Positions 28,101-36,903 of a DNA stretch of 64,000 nucleotides are shown here, piece by piece. Both the position numbers and the translations under genes were made by a program. This stretch comes from an uncultured Myxococcaceae bacterium (GTDB lineage: Bacteria > Myxococcota_A > Polyangia > Polyangiales > Ga0077539): NCBI GenBank assembly GCA_945952225.1, contig CAMFHP010000023.1, positions 19,855 through 83,854 on the forward strand, read 5' to 3'. Under the pieces are notes generated by a model. That model was given only the letters and a program-made list of their open reading frames with translations. It made no database searches and was not told the origin of the DNA. Position 1 is the stretch's first letter, and every line of letters starts with the position of its first letter.

Positions 28101-29777
28101 TCACCGCGCGCCGCGCCACCGTCCGAGCGCCGCGGGCGCCGCGAGCACGTACACCCCGATGAGCGCCGAGAGCACCGCGTAGCGGTCGTCGTAGAAGAAC
28201 GACAGCGCGGGCATCACCGTCGCGACCTGCATCACCGCGAGCATCGCGAGGGTGAAGCGCTCCCAGCGGGGCAGGGCCGCGGCGAGCACCACGAGCACCA
28301 TCGCGATGGCCCAGTAGTACGAGCTCAGGTACGCGAGGCACCACACGGCGCCCACCGACGCGGCGGTGACCATCCACGGGGTCTTCACGCGGCGCAGTCG
28401 CCAGGCCATCGCGGCCACGAGCGCGAGGCTCAGCACGCGGTACACGCGGCGCCACGACTCCCAGTGGGCGGTGCGCATCGCGGCCCAGCGGTCGGTGATC
28501 TGCTGCTGACCGAAGCGGCGCTGCACGGCTTCGAGGCGGCCGTCGAAGGTGAACTCGAAGGCGTTGCGCAGCCCGATGCGGTTGCTCGACATCTCGCTGT
28601 CGTGGTGACGGATGTGCTGCAACCACGCGGGCCAGTCGCCGACGCCCGAGTACAGCGCCGAGAGGGCCACGAGGATCACCACGCTCGCCGCGAAGCCCAG
28701 CGCGAAGCGCACCCAGCGCGGATCGAGCTTGCGATGGCGGGCGAGCGACCAGAGCTGCGTCACGCCGCCGCCGAGGAGGAGCGCCGCGGGAAAGCCCCGC
28801 GTGGCCGCCGCCCATCCGAGCGCCGCGCCCGCGAGCGCGTGGCGGTTGCGGCGCTGGAGGCACAGCGAGAAGAGCACCAGCACGAACCAGTCTTCGCGGA
28901 GAAAGGTGCCGGCCATCCACGCGGCGGAGGCGGGCTCCTGCGTGCCCCAGAAGATCATCGCGAGGGCCGCGGTGCGGGTGCGAAAGGCCCAGCCGAGGGC
29001 CGCGAAGGCCGCGGCGAGGAGCAGCGGATCGACGGCCGCGAGCACGCGCAGTGACGTGGTCGTGGCGCGCGCGGGGAGGCGCGCGAGGGTGCCTTCGAGG
29101 AGCGTCCAGACGGGCGTGGGGTTGTACCCGTGGTCGGTCTGGATGCCGACCCAGTACTCGTCTTCGCTCGCGTCGCGGAACCACTTCACGTCGTCGCGGA
29201 AGTTCTGCCAGCGCGCGGCGGAGAAGCGCTGATGACAGAGGTCGGTGTACTGCAACGCGGTCACGGCCGGTCGCTCGATGCCCGTGCGCAGCTCGCGGTA
29301 GATGCGCGTGCGGAGCACCGCGGGTCCGCGCAGCTCGGCCTCGGCCACGGCGGTGCACTCGTAGAGCCACGGGTACCCGAGCTCGGCGTGGTAGCGCGCC
29401 CCGAGGTAGTAGTGGAACACGTCGCGTCGGTGCACGAGCTGGAGGTGCGACGCCTGACCGAACTGCGCCCACGCGCCGAGCGCTACCATCGCCAACGCGA
29501 GCGCCACACCGTCGACACGCACACGCGGAACGGGCGTTCCCGCGGCCTCGCGGCGACGCTCCATCGCGACGAGCCACAGGGCCAGCAATGCGATGCCGGC
29601 CTTCGCGCGACGGAGCTCGGTCTCGGTGATGCCCGCGAGCGTGAGGCGCCAGATCACCAGCGTGGCGAACACCCCCGACACGGCCATGAGCGCCACGCGA
29701 AGGGCGCGGTGCAGGCCCGACGTGCGCCATCCGAGGGCGAAGCACACGAGCGCGGCGAGGGCGAACGCTGCCGTCAC
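28101..29777 (-). CDS. Polytopic membrane protein, glycosyltransferase-like
   Basis: 558 residues from GTG 29777, which overlaps the upstream stop as GTGA. About 10-12 membrane segments are visible. After the third there is a soluble stretch with DVFHYYLGARYHAELGYPWLYE, which recalls the acidic/YY region of GT-C fold glycosyltransferases (GT87/GT39-like), but I cannot confirm the family. Such enzymes use polyprenyl-phosphate sugars at the outer face of the inner membrane. It converges on tatC with 22 bases between stops. Confidence 0.75.
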   Translation of the reverse strand: MTAAFALAALVCFALGWRTSGLHRALRVALMAVSGVFATLVIWRLTLAGITETELRRAKAGIALLALWLVAMERRREAAGTPVPRVRVDGVALALAMVALGAWAQFGQASHLQLVHRRDVFHYYLGARYHAELGYPWLYECTAVAEAELRGPAVLRTRIYRELRTGIERPAVTALQYTDLCHQRFSAARWQNFRDDVKWFRDASEDEYWVGIQTDHGYNPTPVWTLLEGTLARLPARATTTSLRVLAAVDPLLLAAAFAALGWAFRTRTAALAMIFWGTQEPASAAWMAGTFLREDWFVLVLFSLCLQRRNRHALAGAALGWAAATRGFPAALLLGGGVTQLWSLARHRKLDPRWVRFALGFAASVVILVALSALYSGVGDWPAWLQHIRHHDSEMSSNRIGLRNAFEFTFDGRLEAVQRRFGQQQITDRWAAMRTAHWESWRRVYRVLSLALVAAMAWRLRRVKTPWMVTAASVGAVWCLAYLSSYYWAIAMVLVVLAAALPRWERFTLAMLAVMQVATVMPALSFFYDDRYAVLSALIGVYVLAAPAALGRWRGAR

Positions 29778-30754
29778 GACGGATCCTCCGCGGTGCGCGG
29801 GAGGAGCCCCAGCGCGAGGCACACACCCATCACCACGGGCCACGCGGCGAGGTGCGGCGGCGTGCGCTCCGCCCGCAACGCCACACCGAGCAGGCCCGAG
29901 AGTGCGACGAGCGCGCCGAGCGTGCCGTGGGCCCGGTCGAAGCGCGCGCGCTGCGAGACGAACACCCCCACGAGCGCGAGCACCATCGCCCACGCGAGGA
30001 CAGACAATGTCAGCCCGGGAGTGTCGGTGTTTCCGTAGGGAAACAACAGTCCGCGGAGCGTGCGGGCTGCGGCGTCGAGGGCGTGCGGGGCCATCGGAGG
30101 GAGCGCGTTCGGGAGCACGAGGGTGAGGGCGCCGAGGGAGAGTCCGACGACGGTCCCGTGGCGGCGCGCGGTGCCGTGGGCGCGCGATGGGGGCACGAGC
30201 CAGCGGGTGGCGCAGAGGCCCAGCAGCGAGCCGTGGAGGGTGAAGGGCGCGAGGGCCGTGAGGGCCGAGAGTCCGCGCTCGTGGGAGGCGTCGCGGGCGG
30301 GGGCCTGCGCGAAGGCCACGGTGAGGAGTGCGGTCACGAGCATCTCGCGGCCTTCGAGGGTGGCCACGGCCTGGGCGGTCAGCGGGTGCAGCGCGAGGAG
30401 GAGCACCGCGGCGCGCGCGTCGGGGCGCGTGCGGTCGACGAGGGCCGCGAGCACGAGGAGCGTCGCGAGGTGGTGCAGCGCGGCCTTGGCGAAGAACCAC
30501 TGCCAGCCGAGCCAGTGGAGCGGGCCCGCGAGGGGGCGCCACACGGCGCGGTGTTCGCCCGAGAGTTCGAGGATGCGCGCGGGCTCGCGGAGCATCACGG
30601 GGAGGCCCGCCATGTCGCGGAGCGCGAGCTCGTCGTGGAGCATCGCGCGGTCGCTCGGGCGCAGCGGCGAGAAGAGAAACGCCGCGTGCGGGAGCAGCGC
30701 CGCGAAGTGCCACCACGGACGCTGCGGAGAGACGGTTCCGTCGGCGCGGGTCAC
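29774..30754 (-). CDS. Polytopic membrane protein, first gene of a two-gene unit
   Basis: 326 residues from GTG 30754. It has about seven hydrophobic segments, such as AALLPHAAFLFSPL, ATLLVLAALVD, TVVGLSLGALTLVLPNALP and LAAWPVVMGVCLALGLLP. The stretch HDELALRDMAGLPV near 40 might be a catalytic or binding loop like those following the first helix of GT-C enzymes. I do not recognise the family. Coupling through GTGA to the larger membrane protein suggests one complex or pathway. Confidence 0.68.
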   Translation of the reverse strand: MTRADGTVSPQRPWWHFAALLPHAAFLFSPLRPSDRAMLHDELALRDMAGLPVMLREPARILELSGEHRAVWRPLAGPLHWLGWQWFFAKAALHHLATLLVLAALVDRTRPDARAAVLLLALHPLTAQAVATLEGREMLVTALLTVAFAQAPARDASHERGLSALTALAPFTLHGSLLGLCATRWLVPPSRAHGTARRHGTVVGLSLGALTLVLPNALPPMAPHALDAAARTLRGLLFPYGNTDTPGLTLSVLAWAMVLALVGVFVSQRARFDRAHGTLGALVALSGLLGVALRAERTPPHLAAWPVVMGVCLALGLLPRTAEDPS

Positions 30755-30783
30755 AGGGACCGCGGATGATGCCGTGAGCGGTG

Positions 30784-30808
30784 GCGCAGAAGGAAAGACT
30801 TTCTGCGC
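30784..30808 (-). terminator. Stem-loop after the P450 gene
   Basis: Ten-base arms (gcgcagaagg / ctttctgcgc, one G-T pair) surround a five-base loop, 8 bases after the P450 stop. This is one of the clearest hairpins in the window. There is no T-run behind it, so it may be a weak terminator or an RNA 3' end stabiliser. Confidence 0.45.
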
Positions 30809-30815
30809 GCGGCGC

Positions 30816-32222
30816 TCACCCGTGGCGCGGACGGAGGTGCATCGGGAGCGAGGGGCCGGGACGGAGGGTGATTCCGCGTTCGGGCACGACCCGGGCGCCG
30901 GGGCTGAGCTCCAGACGGAACCGCTGCGAGACCTGCGCGAGGATGAGCTGCGCTTCCATCATCGCGAACTGGTTGCCGATGCACACGCGGGGGCCGCCGC
31001 CGAAGGGAAAGTACGCGAAGGGCGCGCGTCCCTCGCTGCGCGCGGGGGTGAAGCGCTCGGGGTCGAACGCTTCGGGGTCCGACCAGAAATCAGGGTGACG
31101 GTGCGTGGCCCACGGGCTCACGAGCACCTGCGTTCCCTTCGACACCCGGTAGCCGCACACCTCGTCGTCTTCGAGGGGAAATCTCCCGATGATCCACGCC
31201 GGGGGATAGAGCCGCATGGACTCCTGCACCACGCACTTCGTGTACGGGAGCGCCGCGAGGTCGGCCACGGTGGGCGTGCGGTCACCGAGCGCGCGATCGA
31301 CTTCGGCGTAGAGCTTCGCGGCCACCTCGGGGTGCTTCGCCAGAAGGTAGAACGTCCACGACAGGGCGTTCGAAGTGGTCTCGTGGCCCGCGGCGAAGAT
31401 GGTCACGGCCTCGTCGCGGAGCTGCGCGTCGGTCATGGCCTCGCCGGTCTCTTCGTCGCGCGCTTCGAGGAGCATTTCGAGCAGGTCGTGGTGGCCGCCG
31501 GGGCTCGCGCGACGCTCCGCGAGGAGCTTCCACAGCACGTCGTCGATGGTCTTCACCGCGTGGAGAAAGCGCCGGTTCTCGGGCGTGGGCCACGCGAGGG
31601 GAACGTCGACCAGTCGAATGATCCGCGCGTTGGTGTTGAGCGTGAGGAAGCTCAGCGCGTCGCCCACCACGTCGGCCTCGCCCGAGAGGTCCTTGCCGAG
31701 GAGCGTCTCGCTCGCGATGCGCATGGTGAGGGTCATCATCGCGCGGTCGACATCGATCGGTTCGTCGGAGGGATGCCACCGCGCGAGCATGTCGTTCGTG
31801 GCGCGGGTCATCGTGGCCGCGAAGCCCTCGATGCGATGACGGTGAAACGCCGGGGCCGCGATGCGCCGCTGGCGCTTCCAGAAATCACCCTCCGAGGTGA
31901 CCAGCCCGTTGCCGAGAAAGAGCCGCATCTTCTCGAAGCCCCGCGTCTGCTTCGAGTAGGCCTTCGCGTTGGTCTGCAGCACGTGCCGCACGCCGTCGGG
32001 GTGAAACACCATCACGAAGTTCGCGCCGGGCACCCGCAGCGACGCCGCGGTTTTGTACGTCGCGCACCACCGCGCGAAGGTGTTCAACGGATCATCGCGG
32101 AACACCCGCGCGTGCCCGAGCACGCCGTCACCGGGCGGCATCGGGGCTTCGCGCTCGCCGACCGTGGGGCGCAGCGAGCGAGACATCTTTCGCGCAAAGG
32201 TCCGGGCCTCATCGACGAACAT
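30816..32222 (-). CDS. Cytochrome P450
   Basis: 468 residues from ATG 32222. All P450 landmarks are present: the I-helix oxygen-activating AAGHETTSN, the K-helix ExxR (QESMRLYPP), the PERF-like FDPERFTP, and the heme loop FPFGGGPRVCIGNQFA with the ligand Cys. No membrane anchor is apparent, as usual for bacterial P450s. The pattern resembles the fatty-acid/CYP4-CYP102-like heme domains rather than narrow-range terpene P450s, but the substrate is unknown. No ferredoxin or reductase gene is adjacent. It is divergent from the DUF1295 gene. Confidence 0.95.
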   Translation of the reverse strand: MFVDEARTFARKMSRSLRPTVGEREAPMPPGDGVLGHARVFRDDPLNTFARWCATYKTAASLRVPGANFVMVFHPDGVRHVLQTNAKAYSKQTRGFEKMRLFLGNGLVTSEGDFWKRQRRIAAPAFHRHRIEGFAATMTRATNDMLARWHPSDEPIDVDRAMMTLTMRIASETLLGKDLSGEADVVGDALSFLTLNTNARIIRLVDVPLAWPTPENRRFLHAVKTIDDVLWKLLAERRASPGGHHDLLEMLLEARDEETGEAMTDAQLRDEAVTIFAAGHETTSNALSWTFYLLAKHPEVAAKLYAEVDRALGDRTPTVADLAALPYTKCVVQESMRLYPPAWIIGRFPLEDDEVCGYRVSKGTQVLVSPWATHRHPDFWSDPEAFDPERFTPARSEGRAPFAYFPFGGGPRVCIGNQFAMMEAQLILAQVSQRFRLELSPGARVVPERGITLRPGPSLPMHLRPRHG

Positions 32223-32362
32223 CGCGACCGCTCCTCGGGCCCAGGGAGTGTGTGTGCCGGGCCCTCTACGCCCGCCGCGCGGGCGGCGAACGATCGCGCG
32301 TCCCGCGGGCTTCGTCCACGGTGCGCGCGGCCTGAACCGCTCACCGGGCATCCCACCGTGCG

Positions 32363-33172
32363 ATGGAGCCTTCGCTCATCACCGGCAACGCCCTCTCCGT
32401 GCTCGCCCTCATGGGCGCGCTCTGGGTCTGGAGCGTCGTGCGCCGCGACGCGAGCGTGGTCGACCCGTGGTGGTCCATGGGCTTCCTCCTCGTGGCCGTG
32501 CGCACCGTGGCCGTGACGGGTGCGACGCCCGCCAAGCTGTGCCTCCTCGCGCTCGTGGCGCTCTGGGCCGTGCGCCTCTGGATGCACCTCCTCGTGCGCT
32601 CCATCGGTCGCCCCGAAGACCCGCGCTACCAGGCCTTTCGCGCGCGCTACGGCGCCGACCGCTACTGGTGGGTGAGCCTCTTTCAGGTCTTTCTCCTCCA
32701 GGGCGCGCTGATGGTCCTCGTGTCGCTCCCGCTCCAGCTCGCGTGCGCCGCGCCGGGCCCCGACCCCATGGGCCCCCACGACCTCGCGGGCCTCGGACTC
32801 TTCGCGCTGGGCTTCGTCTTCGAATCCGTCGGCGACGCGCAGCTCACGCGCTTTCGCAACGACCCCGCCTCGCGGGGACGCGTGCTCGACACGGGCCTCT
32901 GGCGCTACACCCGCCACCCCAACTACTTCGGCGAGTCGCTCATGGCCTGGGGCCTCTGGCTCTGCGCCCTCGACCGCGCGTGGGGGCCGTGGGCGGCGCT
33001 CTCGCCCGCGCTCATGACCTGGCTGCTGCTCCGCGTGTCGGGCGTCACGATGCTCGAACGGCAGCTCGTGAAGACCCGTCCCGGGTACGAAGACTATGTG
33101 CGCCGCACGTCGGCCTTCGTCCCGATGCCCCCGCGCGCGCCGCTCGCTGCGGGCGCTCAGCGCGAGACGTAG
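32363..33172 (+). CDS. DUF1295 / steroid 5-alpha-reductase-like membrane protein
   Basis: 269 residues from ATG 32363. About seven membrane helices; early motif SVVDPWWSMGF and the C-terminal signature LDTGLWRYTRHPNYFGES, with the conserved HPNY, identify the DUF1295 branch of the isoprenylcysteine methyltransferase / steroid-reductase superfamily. Members use NADPH or SAM on lipophilic substrates; the reaction here is unknown. Divergent neighbour of a P450, which is compatible with lipid or sterol modification. It overlaps the convergent kinase gene by 16 bases. Confidence 0.88.
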   Translation: MEPSLITGNALSVLALMGALWVWSVVRRDASVVDPWWSMGFLLVAVRTVAVTGATPAKLCLLALVALWAVRLWMHLLVRSIGRPEDPRYQAFRARYGADRYWWVSLFQVFLLQGALMVLVSLPLQLACAAPGPDPMGPHDLAGLGLFALGFVFESVGDAQLTRFRNDPASRGRVLDTGLWRYTRHPNYFGESLMAWGLWLCALDRAWGPWAALSPALMTWLLLRVSGVTMLERQLVKTRPGYEDYVRRTSAFVPMPPRAPLAAGAQRET

Positions 33173-35418
33173 CCCGCGCGCTCCAACAACGTCTGACCCT
33201 GGGGACCGAGCGCAAAATCGAGGGCCGCGCGCTCGGCGCCGAAGGGCTGTCCGCGGGTGTAGAGCACCACCGGGCGCACCAGCGGATACGTTCCGTTGCG
33301 GATCGTGTCGCGCGTCGGGGTGACGGCTTCGCGCGACCCGTCGCGGCGCATGGGCACCACGCGCACCGGGCCCGTGACCCACGCGAGACGCACGAGCGCG
33401 ATGGCCGCAGGGTCGCGCGCCACGGCGGCCACGGCGGCGGCCTCGTCGGGCACCACGGGGGCTGTGGAGAGCACCACGCGCGGCGCGAAGGGGGCCGCGA
33501 GCGGGAGCACCGCGTCGTCGAGAAAGGCCCGCGTGGGCGCGCCCGCGCCGCTGGTGATCGGGTGCACGTCGCCGCGCAGTCCGTGAAGGGGGTGAAAGCT
33601 CCGCGCGCGCCCGTTGAAGAGGGCCGCGAGCTCGGAGGTCGAGAGCGACGGCAGCGGGTTCGACGGGTGAACGATCACCACCGCGTGGTCATAGCCTGTC
33701 ACGTGCTCGCTGGCGGGGGAACGGATCTCGATGCCCAGCGCGCGCGCCGCGGTCACCTCGCGCTCGCCCGCGAATCCAGCACGGAGCGCGAGCGTGCCTT
33801 CGCCGCGGAGGAGCCGCGCGAGCGCGTCGCCGTGGTCGACCGCGAGCGTCGTCGAGGACGTTCCCTCTCGCAGCGCCGTAGCCCACGGGAGCGCCACGCC
33901 CTCGTGCAGCGACGGGTCGGCGAGGAGCGTCGCCGCGGCGGTCACCACCACGGGCGCAGGCTCGTTGCGCACGGCCACGGGGAGCGTGTGGCGCGACGCA
34001 TCGAGGCGCTCGCGGGTGCGGTACCAGCTCACGCCCATCGCGAGGGCCATGAGCCATCCCGCGAGGGCCGCGGCGGTGCGCACCGAGAGCCGCGCGGCTT
34101 CGGGCACCCGCGACGGACGATCGACGTCGGGCACCGTGGCGATCGTGGGGACCGTGGAGACCGAGGGGAGGGGAGAAGGTGCGGGGGCGTGCGGAGGATC
34201 CTGTTGCGGGCGCAGTCCCGACGGTGCGGGAGGTTCGGCGAGGCCCAGCGCCGAGGGGCGCGCGGAGACCGTGGCCGACGAGGTGGCGGCGCTCGCGGGC
34301 AGTCCGTCGCCGGGCGTGATCGCGGGCCACGGACCGGACACCGCCGCGGGCGGACGCAGCGACGCGGGACGCGACGAGCTCATGGCCGCCATGGCCGCGA
34401 GGGCCACGTCGTCGTCGGGGTTCTCGACGAGCTGACCCGACGCGATGCGCTCCCAGCGGTCTTCGATGGATTGACCGTCGAGGGCGAGGGCCACGAGGCG
34501 CGCGAGGTCTTCGGGGGTGACCGCCCAGCGGTTGTCGGCCATCACCACGTCGAGGGCGTCGCGCATCTGGGCGGCCGTGGTCCAGCGCTCGTCGGGGGCG
34601 CGCGCGAGGCCGCGCATCACCACGTCGGCGAGGTTCGCGGGGTACTCGGGCACGTGCCGCGACGGCGGCGGAACGGTGTCGTGCACGATGGCCCGGTACA
34701 GCTCCGGCGCGCTCTGCCCGCGGAACAACCGACGGCTCCCCGTCGACGTCTCGTAGAGCACCACGGCGAGGGAGAAGAGATCCGCGCGGGCGTCGATGTC
34801 CGCCGCGGCGTTCCACTGCTCCGGGGCCATGTAGCCGAACTTGCCCTTGATCTGCGCGCCCTGCGTGCGACCGGCGCGCGTCTCGGCCCGCGCGATGCCG
34901 AAGTCCACGACCTTCACCACCCCGTTCACGTCGACGAGCACGTTCTGGGGAGAGAGGTCACGGTGCACGAGCCGCAGCGGTTGCCCGTCGGCGTTCACGG
35001 CCTCGTGGGCGTGCTGCATCCCTTCGAGCGCGTCTCGCGCGATGCGCGCCGCCAGCGGAATGGGGATCGACCGACGACGCCCCGCGAGGTTCTGCATGAT
35101 CGTGGCGAGCGAGAGTCCGCGCACGAGCTCCATCGCGAGGTAGAGCCGCCCGCCCTCTTCGCCGACCTCGTACACCTGCACCAGGTTGGGGTGCTTGAAC
35201 TCCGCGGCCACCATGGCCTCGCGAAGGAACATCCGCACCTGCTCGGGATCGCCCGACGCATCGTGCTTGAGCACCTTCACCGCGACGTTCTTCGCAAAGC
35301 CGAAGGCCCCCACCTGACGGGCCAGGTACACGTCGGCCATGCCCCCCGAGGCGATGCGGCGTTCGAGAATGTACCGACCGAGCTTGAGGCTCGCGGCGAC
35401 GGGGGACTCCGCGCTCAC
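33157..35418 (-). CDS. Ser/Thr protein kinase fused to a PstS-like substrate-binding domain
   Basis: 753 residues from GTG 35418. The kinase domain (about 15-285) is complete: GGMADVYLAR, the VAVKVL lysine, HRDLSPQN catalytic loop, DFGIAR and GKFGYMAPEQ. A Pro/Ser-rich juxtamembrane linker (about 345-450) leads to one membrane segment (LAGWLMALAMGVSWY). About 280 outer residues follow with AVVIVHPSNPLPSLSTSELAAL, FNGRA and ITSGAGAPTRAFLDD, the pattern of phosphate-type (PBP-like) binding proteins. This suggests a receptor kinase sensing a small anion, by inference. No pst or pho genes are adjacent. Confidence 0.9.
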   Translation of the reverse strand: MSAESPVAASLKLGRYILERRIASGGMADVYLARQVGAFGFAKNVAVKVLKHDASGDPEQVRMFLREAMVAAEFKHPNLVQVYEVGEEGGRLYLAMELVRGLSLATIMQNLAGRRRSIPIPLAARIARDALEGMQHAHEAVNADGQPLRLVHRDLSPQNVLVDVNGVVKVVDFGIARAETRAGRTQGAQIKGKFGYMAPEQWNAAADIDARADLFSLAVVLYETSTGSRRLFRGQSAPELYRAIVHDTVPPPSRHVPEYPANLADVVMRGLARAPDERWTTAAQMRDALDVVMADNRWAVTPEDLARLVALALDGQSIEDRWERIASGQLVENPDDDVALAAMAAMSSSRPASLRPPAAVSGPWPAITPGDGLPASAATSSATVSARPSALGLAEPPAPSGLRPQQDPPHAPAPSPLPSVSTVPTIATVPDVDRPSRVPEAARLSVRTAAALAGWLMALAMGVSWYRTRERLDASRHTLPVAVRNEPAPVVVTAAATLLADPSLHEGVALPWATALREGTSSTTLAVDHGDALARLLRGEGTLALRAGFAGEREVTAARALGIEIRSPASEHVTGYDHAVVIVHPSNPLPSLSTSELAALFNGRARSFHPLHGLRGDVHPITSGAGAPTRAFLDDAVLPLAAPFAPRVVLSTAPVVPDEAAAVAAVARDPAAIALVRLAWVTGPVRVVPMRRDGSREAVTPTRDTIRNGTYPLVRPVVLYTRGQPFGAERAALDFALGPQGQTLLERAGYVSR

Positions 35419-35484
35419 AGAGCCCGACTGTAGCGCAGGGCGTCACGCGGGCGCACCGTGCGTCGAGGTAGGGAAACCGAGGTT

Positions 35485-36882
35485 TCAGCCCTGGAGCTTT
35501 GCGACGAGTTTTTCCATTCCGTCGCGCGCGTCGGCGAAGAGCATGCGGGTGCTCGGGTGATAGAAGAGCGGGTTGTCGACGCCCGCATAGCCCGAGGCGC
35601 GCGAGCGCTTGAGCACCACGACGCGCTTCGCCTTCCACACTTCGAGCACGGGCATGCCCGCGATGGGCGACGCGGGGTCGGTCTGCGCGCTCGGGTTCAC
35701 GATGTCGTTGGCGCCGATCACCAGCACCACGTCGGTGCGCGCGAAGTCGCCGTTGATCTCGTCCATTTCGAGCACGATGTCGTAGGGCACGCTCGCCTCC
35801 GCGAGCAGCACGTTCATGTGCCCCGGCAGCCGCCCCGCCACGGGATGGATCGCGAAGCGCGCGCTCGCCCCCTTCGCGCGAAGGATCTCCACGAGCTGCT
35901 TCACCGCGTGCTGGGCCCGCGACACGGCCATGCCGTAGCCCGGCACGATCACCACCTCGCGCGCGTCGCGAAGCTCCCCCGCCAGCGCGTCGAGGTCCGT
36001 GGCCACCACCTCGCCCTCGGGCGCGCGCGCAGGGCCCGACGAGGGCGCGGGCTCGGCGCCGAAGCCTCCGAAGATCACGCTCCAGATCGAGCGGTTCATC
36101 GCCCGACACATGATCACGGAGAGGATCGCGCCCGAGCTCCCCACCAGCGCGCCTGTGATGATCAGCAGGTCGTTTTCGAGCATGAAGCCCGCGGCCGACG
36201 CGGTCCATCCCGAGTAGCTGTTGAGCATCGAGACGACGACGGGCATGTCGGCGCCGCCGATGGCCGCCACGAGGTGCACGCCGAGGGCGCCCGCGAGCAG
36301 GGTCATCACGCCGAGCGCGAGGTTCGGATCGACCGCGTCGCCCTTCACGAAGAGCGCCGCGAGGCTCAGCGACGCGAGGGCCACGGCGACGTTGAGCAGG
36401 TGCCGCGCGGGGAGCAACAGCGGCCGACCCGAGAGCGTGCCCCGGAGCTTCAGAAAGGCCACCACCGAGCCCGTGAAGGTGATGGCGCCGATGAACACGT
36501 CGACGGCGATCTCGCCGAGGAGCAGGGCCGAGGGCGTTCCCTCGTGGGCGGCGTCGAGCCACGCGGCCCAGCCCACGAGCACCGCCGCGAGGCCCACGAA
36601 GCTGTGGAGCACGGCGACGAGCTCGGGCATCGCGGTCATCGCCACGCGCTTCGCCATCACCATGCCCAGCGCCGCGCCGACGCCCATCGCGGGGAGCAGC
36701 ACGGGCAGGTGCGCGCGGTCGACCTTCTCGCCGAGGATCACCGCGGCCACGGCCACGCACATGCCCACGACGCCGTAGCTGTTGCCGCGCCGCGCGGTCT
36801 CCTGGTGCGAGAGCCCGCGGAGGCTGCTGATGAACAGCACGCTCGCGAGCGTCCAGGCCATCGAGAGGAAGACTTCCATCAT
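35485..36882 (-). CDS. pntB: NAD(P) transhydrogenase subunit beta
   Basis: 465 residues from ATG 36882 (a second ATG follows directly). About nine membrane helices (1-275) form the proton channel part dII. The soluble NADP(H)-binding dIII follows (about 290-465) with VVIVPGYGMAVSRAQHAV, FAIHPVAGRLPGHMNVLLAE, VLVIGANDIVNPSAQ and VVVLKRS. With PntA it transfers hydride from NADH to NADP+ driven by the proton gradient. It follows pntA by 21 bases in one operon. Length is that of E. coli PntB (462). Confidence 0.96.
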   Translation of the reverse strand: MMEVFLSMAWTLASVLFISSLRGLSHQETARRGNSYGVVGMCVAVAAVILGEKVDRAHLPVLLPAMGVGAALGMVMAKRVAMTAMPELVAVLHSFVGLAAVLVGWAAWLDAAHEGTPSALLLGEIAVDVFIGAITFTGSVVAFLKLRGTLSGRPLLLPARHLLNVAVALASLSLAALFVKGDAVDPNLALGVMTLLAGALGVHLVAAIGGADMPVVVSMLNSYSGWTASAAGFMLENDLLIITGALVGSSGAILSVIMCRAMNRSIWSVIFGGFGAEPAPSSGPARAPEGEVVATDLDALAGELRDAREVVIVPGYGMAVSRAQHAVKQLVEILRAKGASARFAIHPVAGRLPGHMNVLLAEASVPYDIVLEMDEINGDFARTDVVLVIGANDIVNPSAQTDPASPIAGMPVLEVWKAKRVVVLKRSRASGYAGVDNPLFYHPSTRMLFADARDGMEKLVAKLQG

Positions 36883-36903
36883 CGTCGCATCCCTCTCTTC
36901 AGG

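Noticed and set aside
35473..35486. Six-base inverted repeat gaaacc/ggtttc at the pntB stop
   Set aside because: The two-base loop is sterically poor, there is no T-run, and it overlaps the stop codon.
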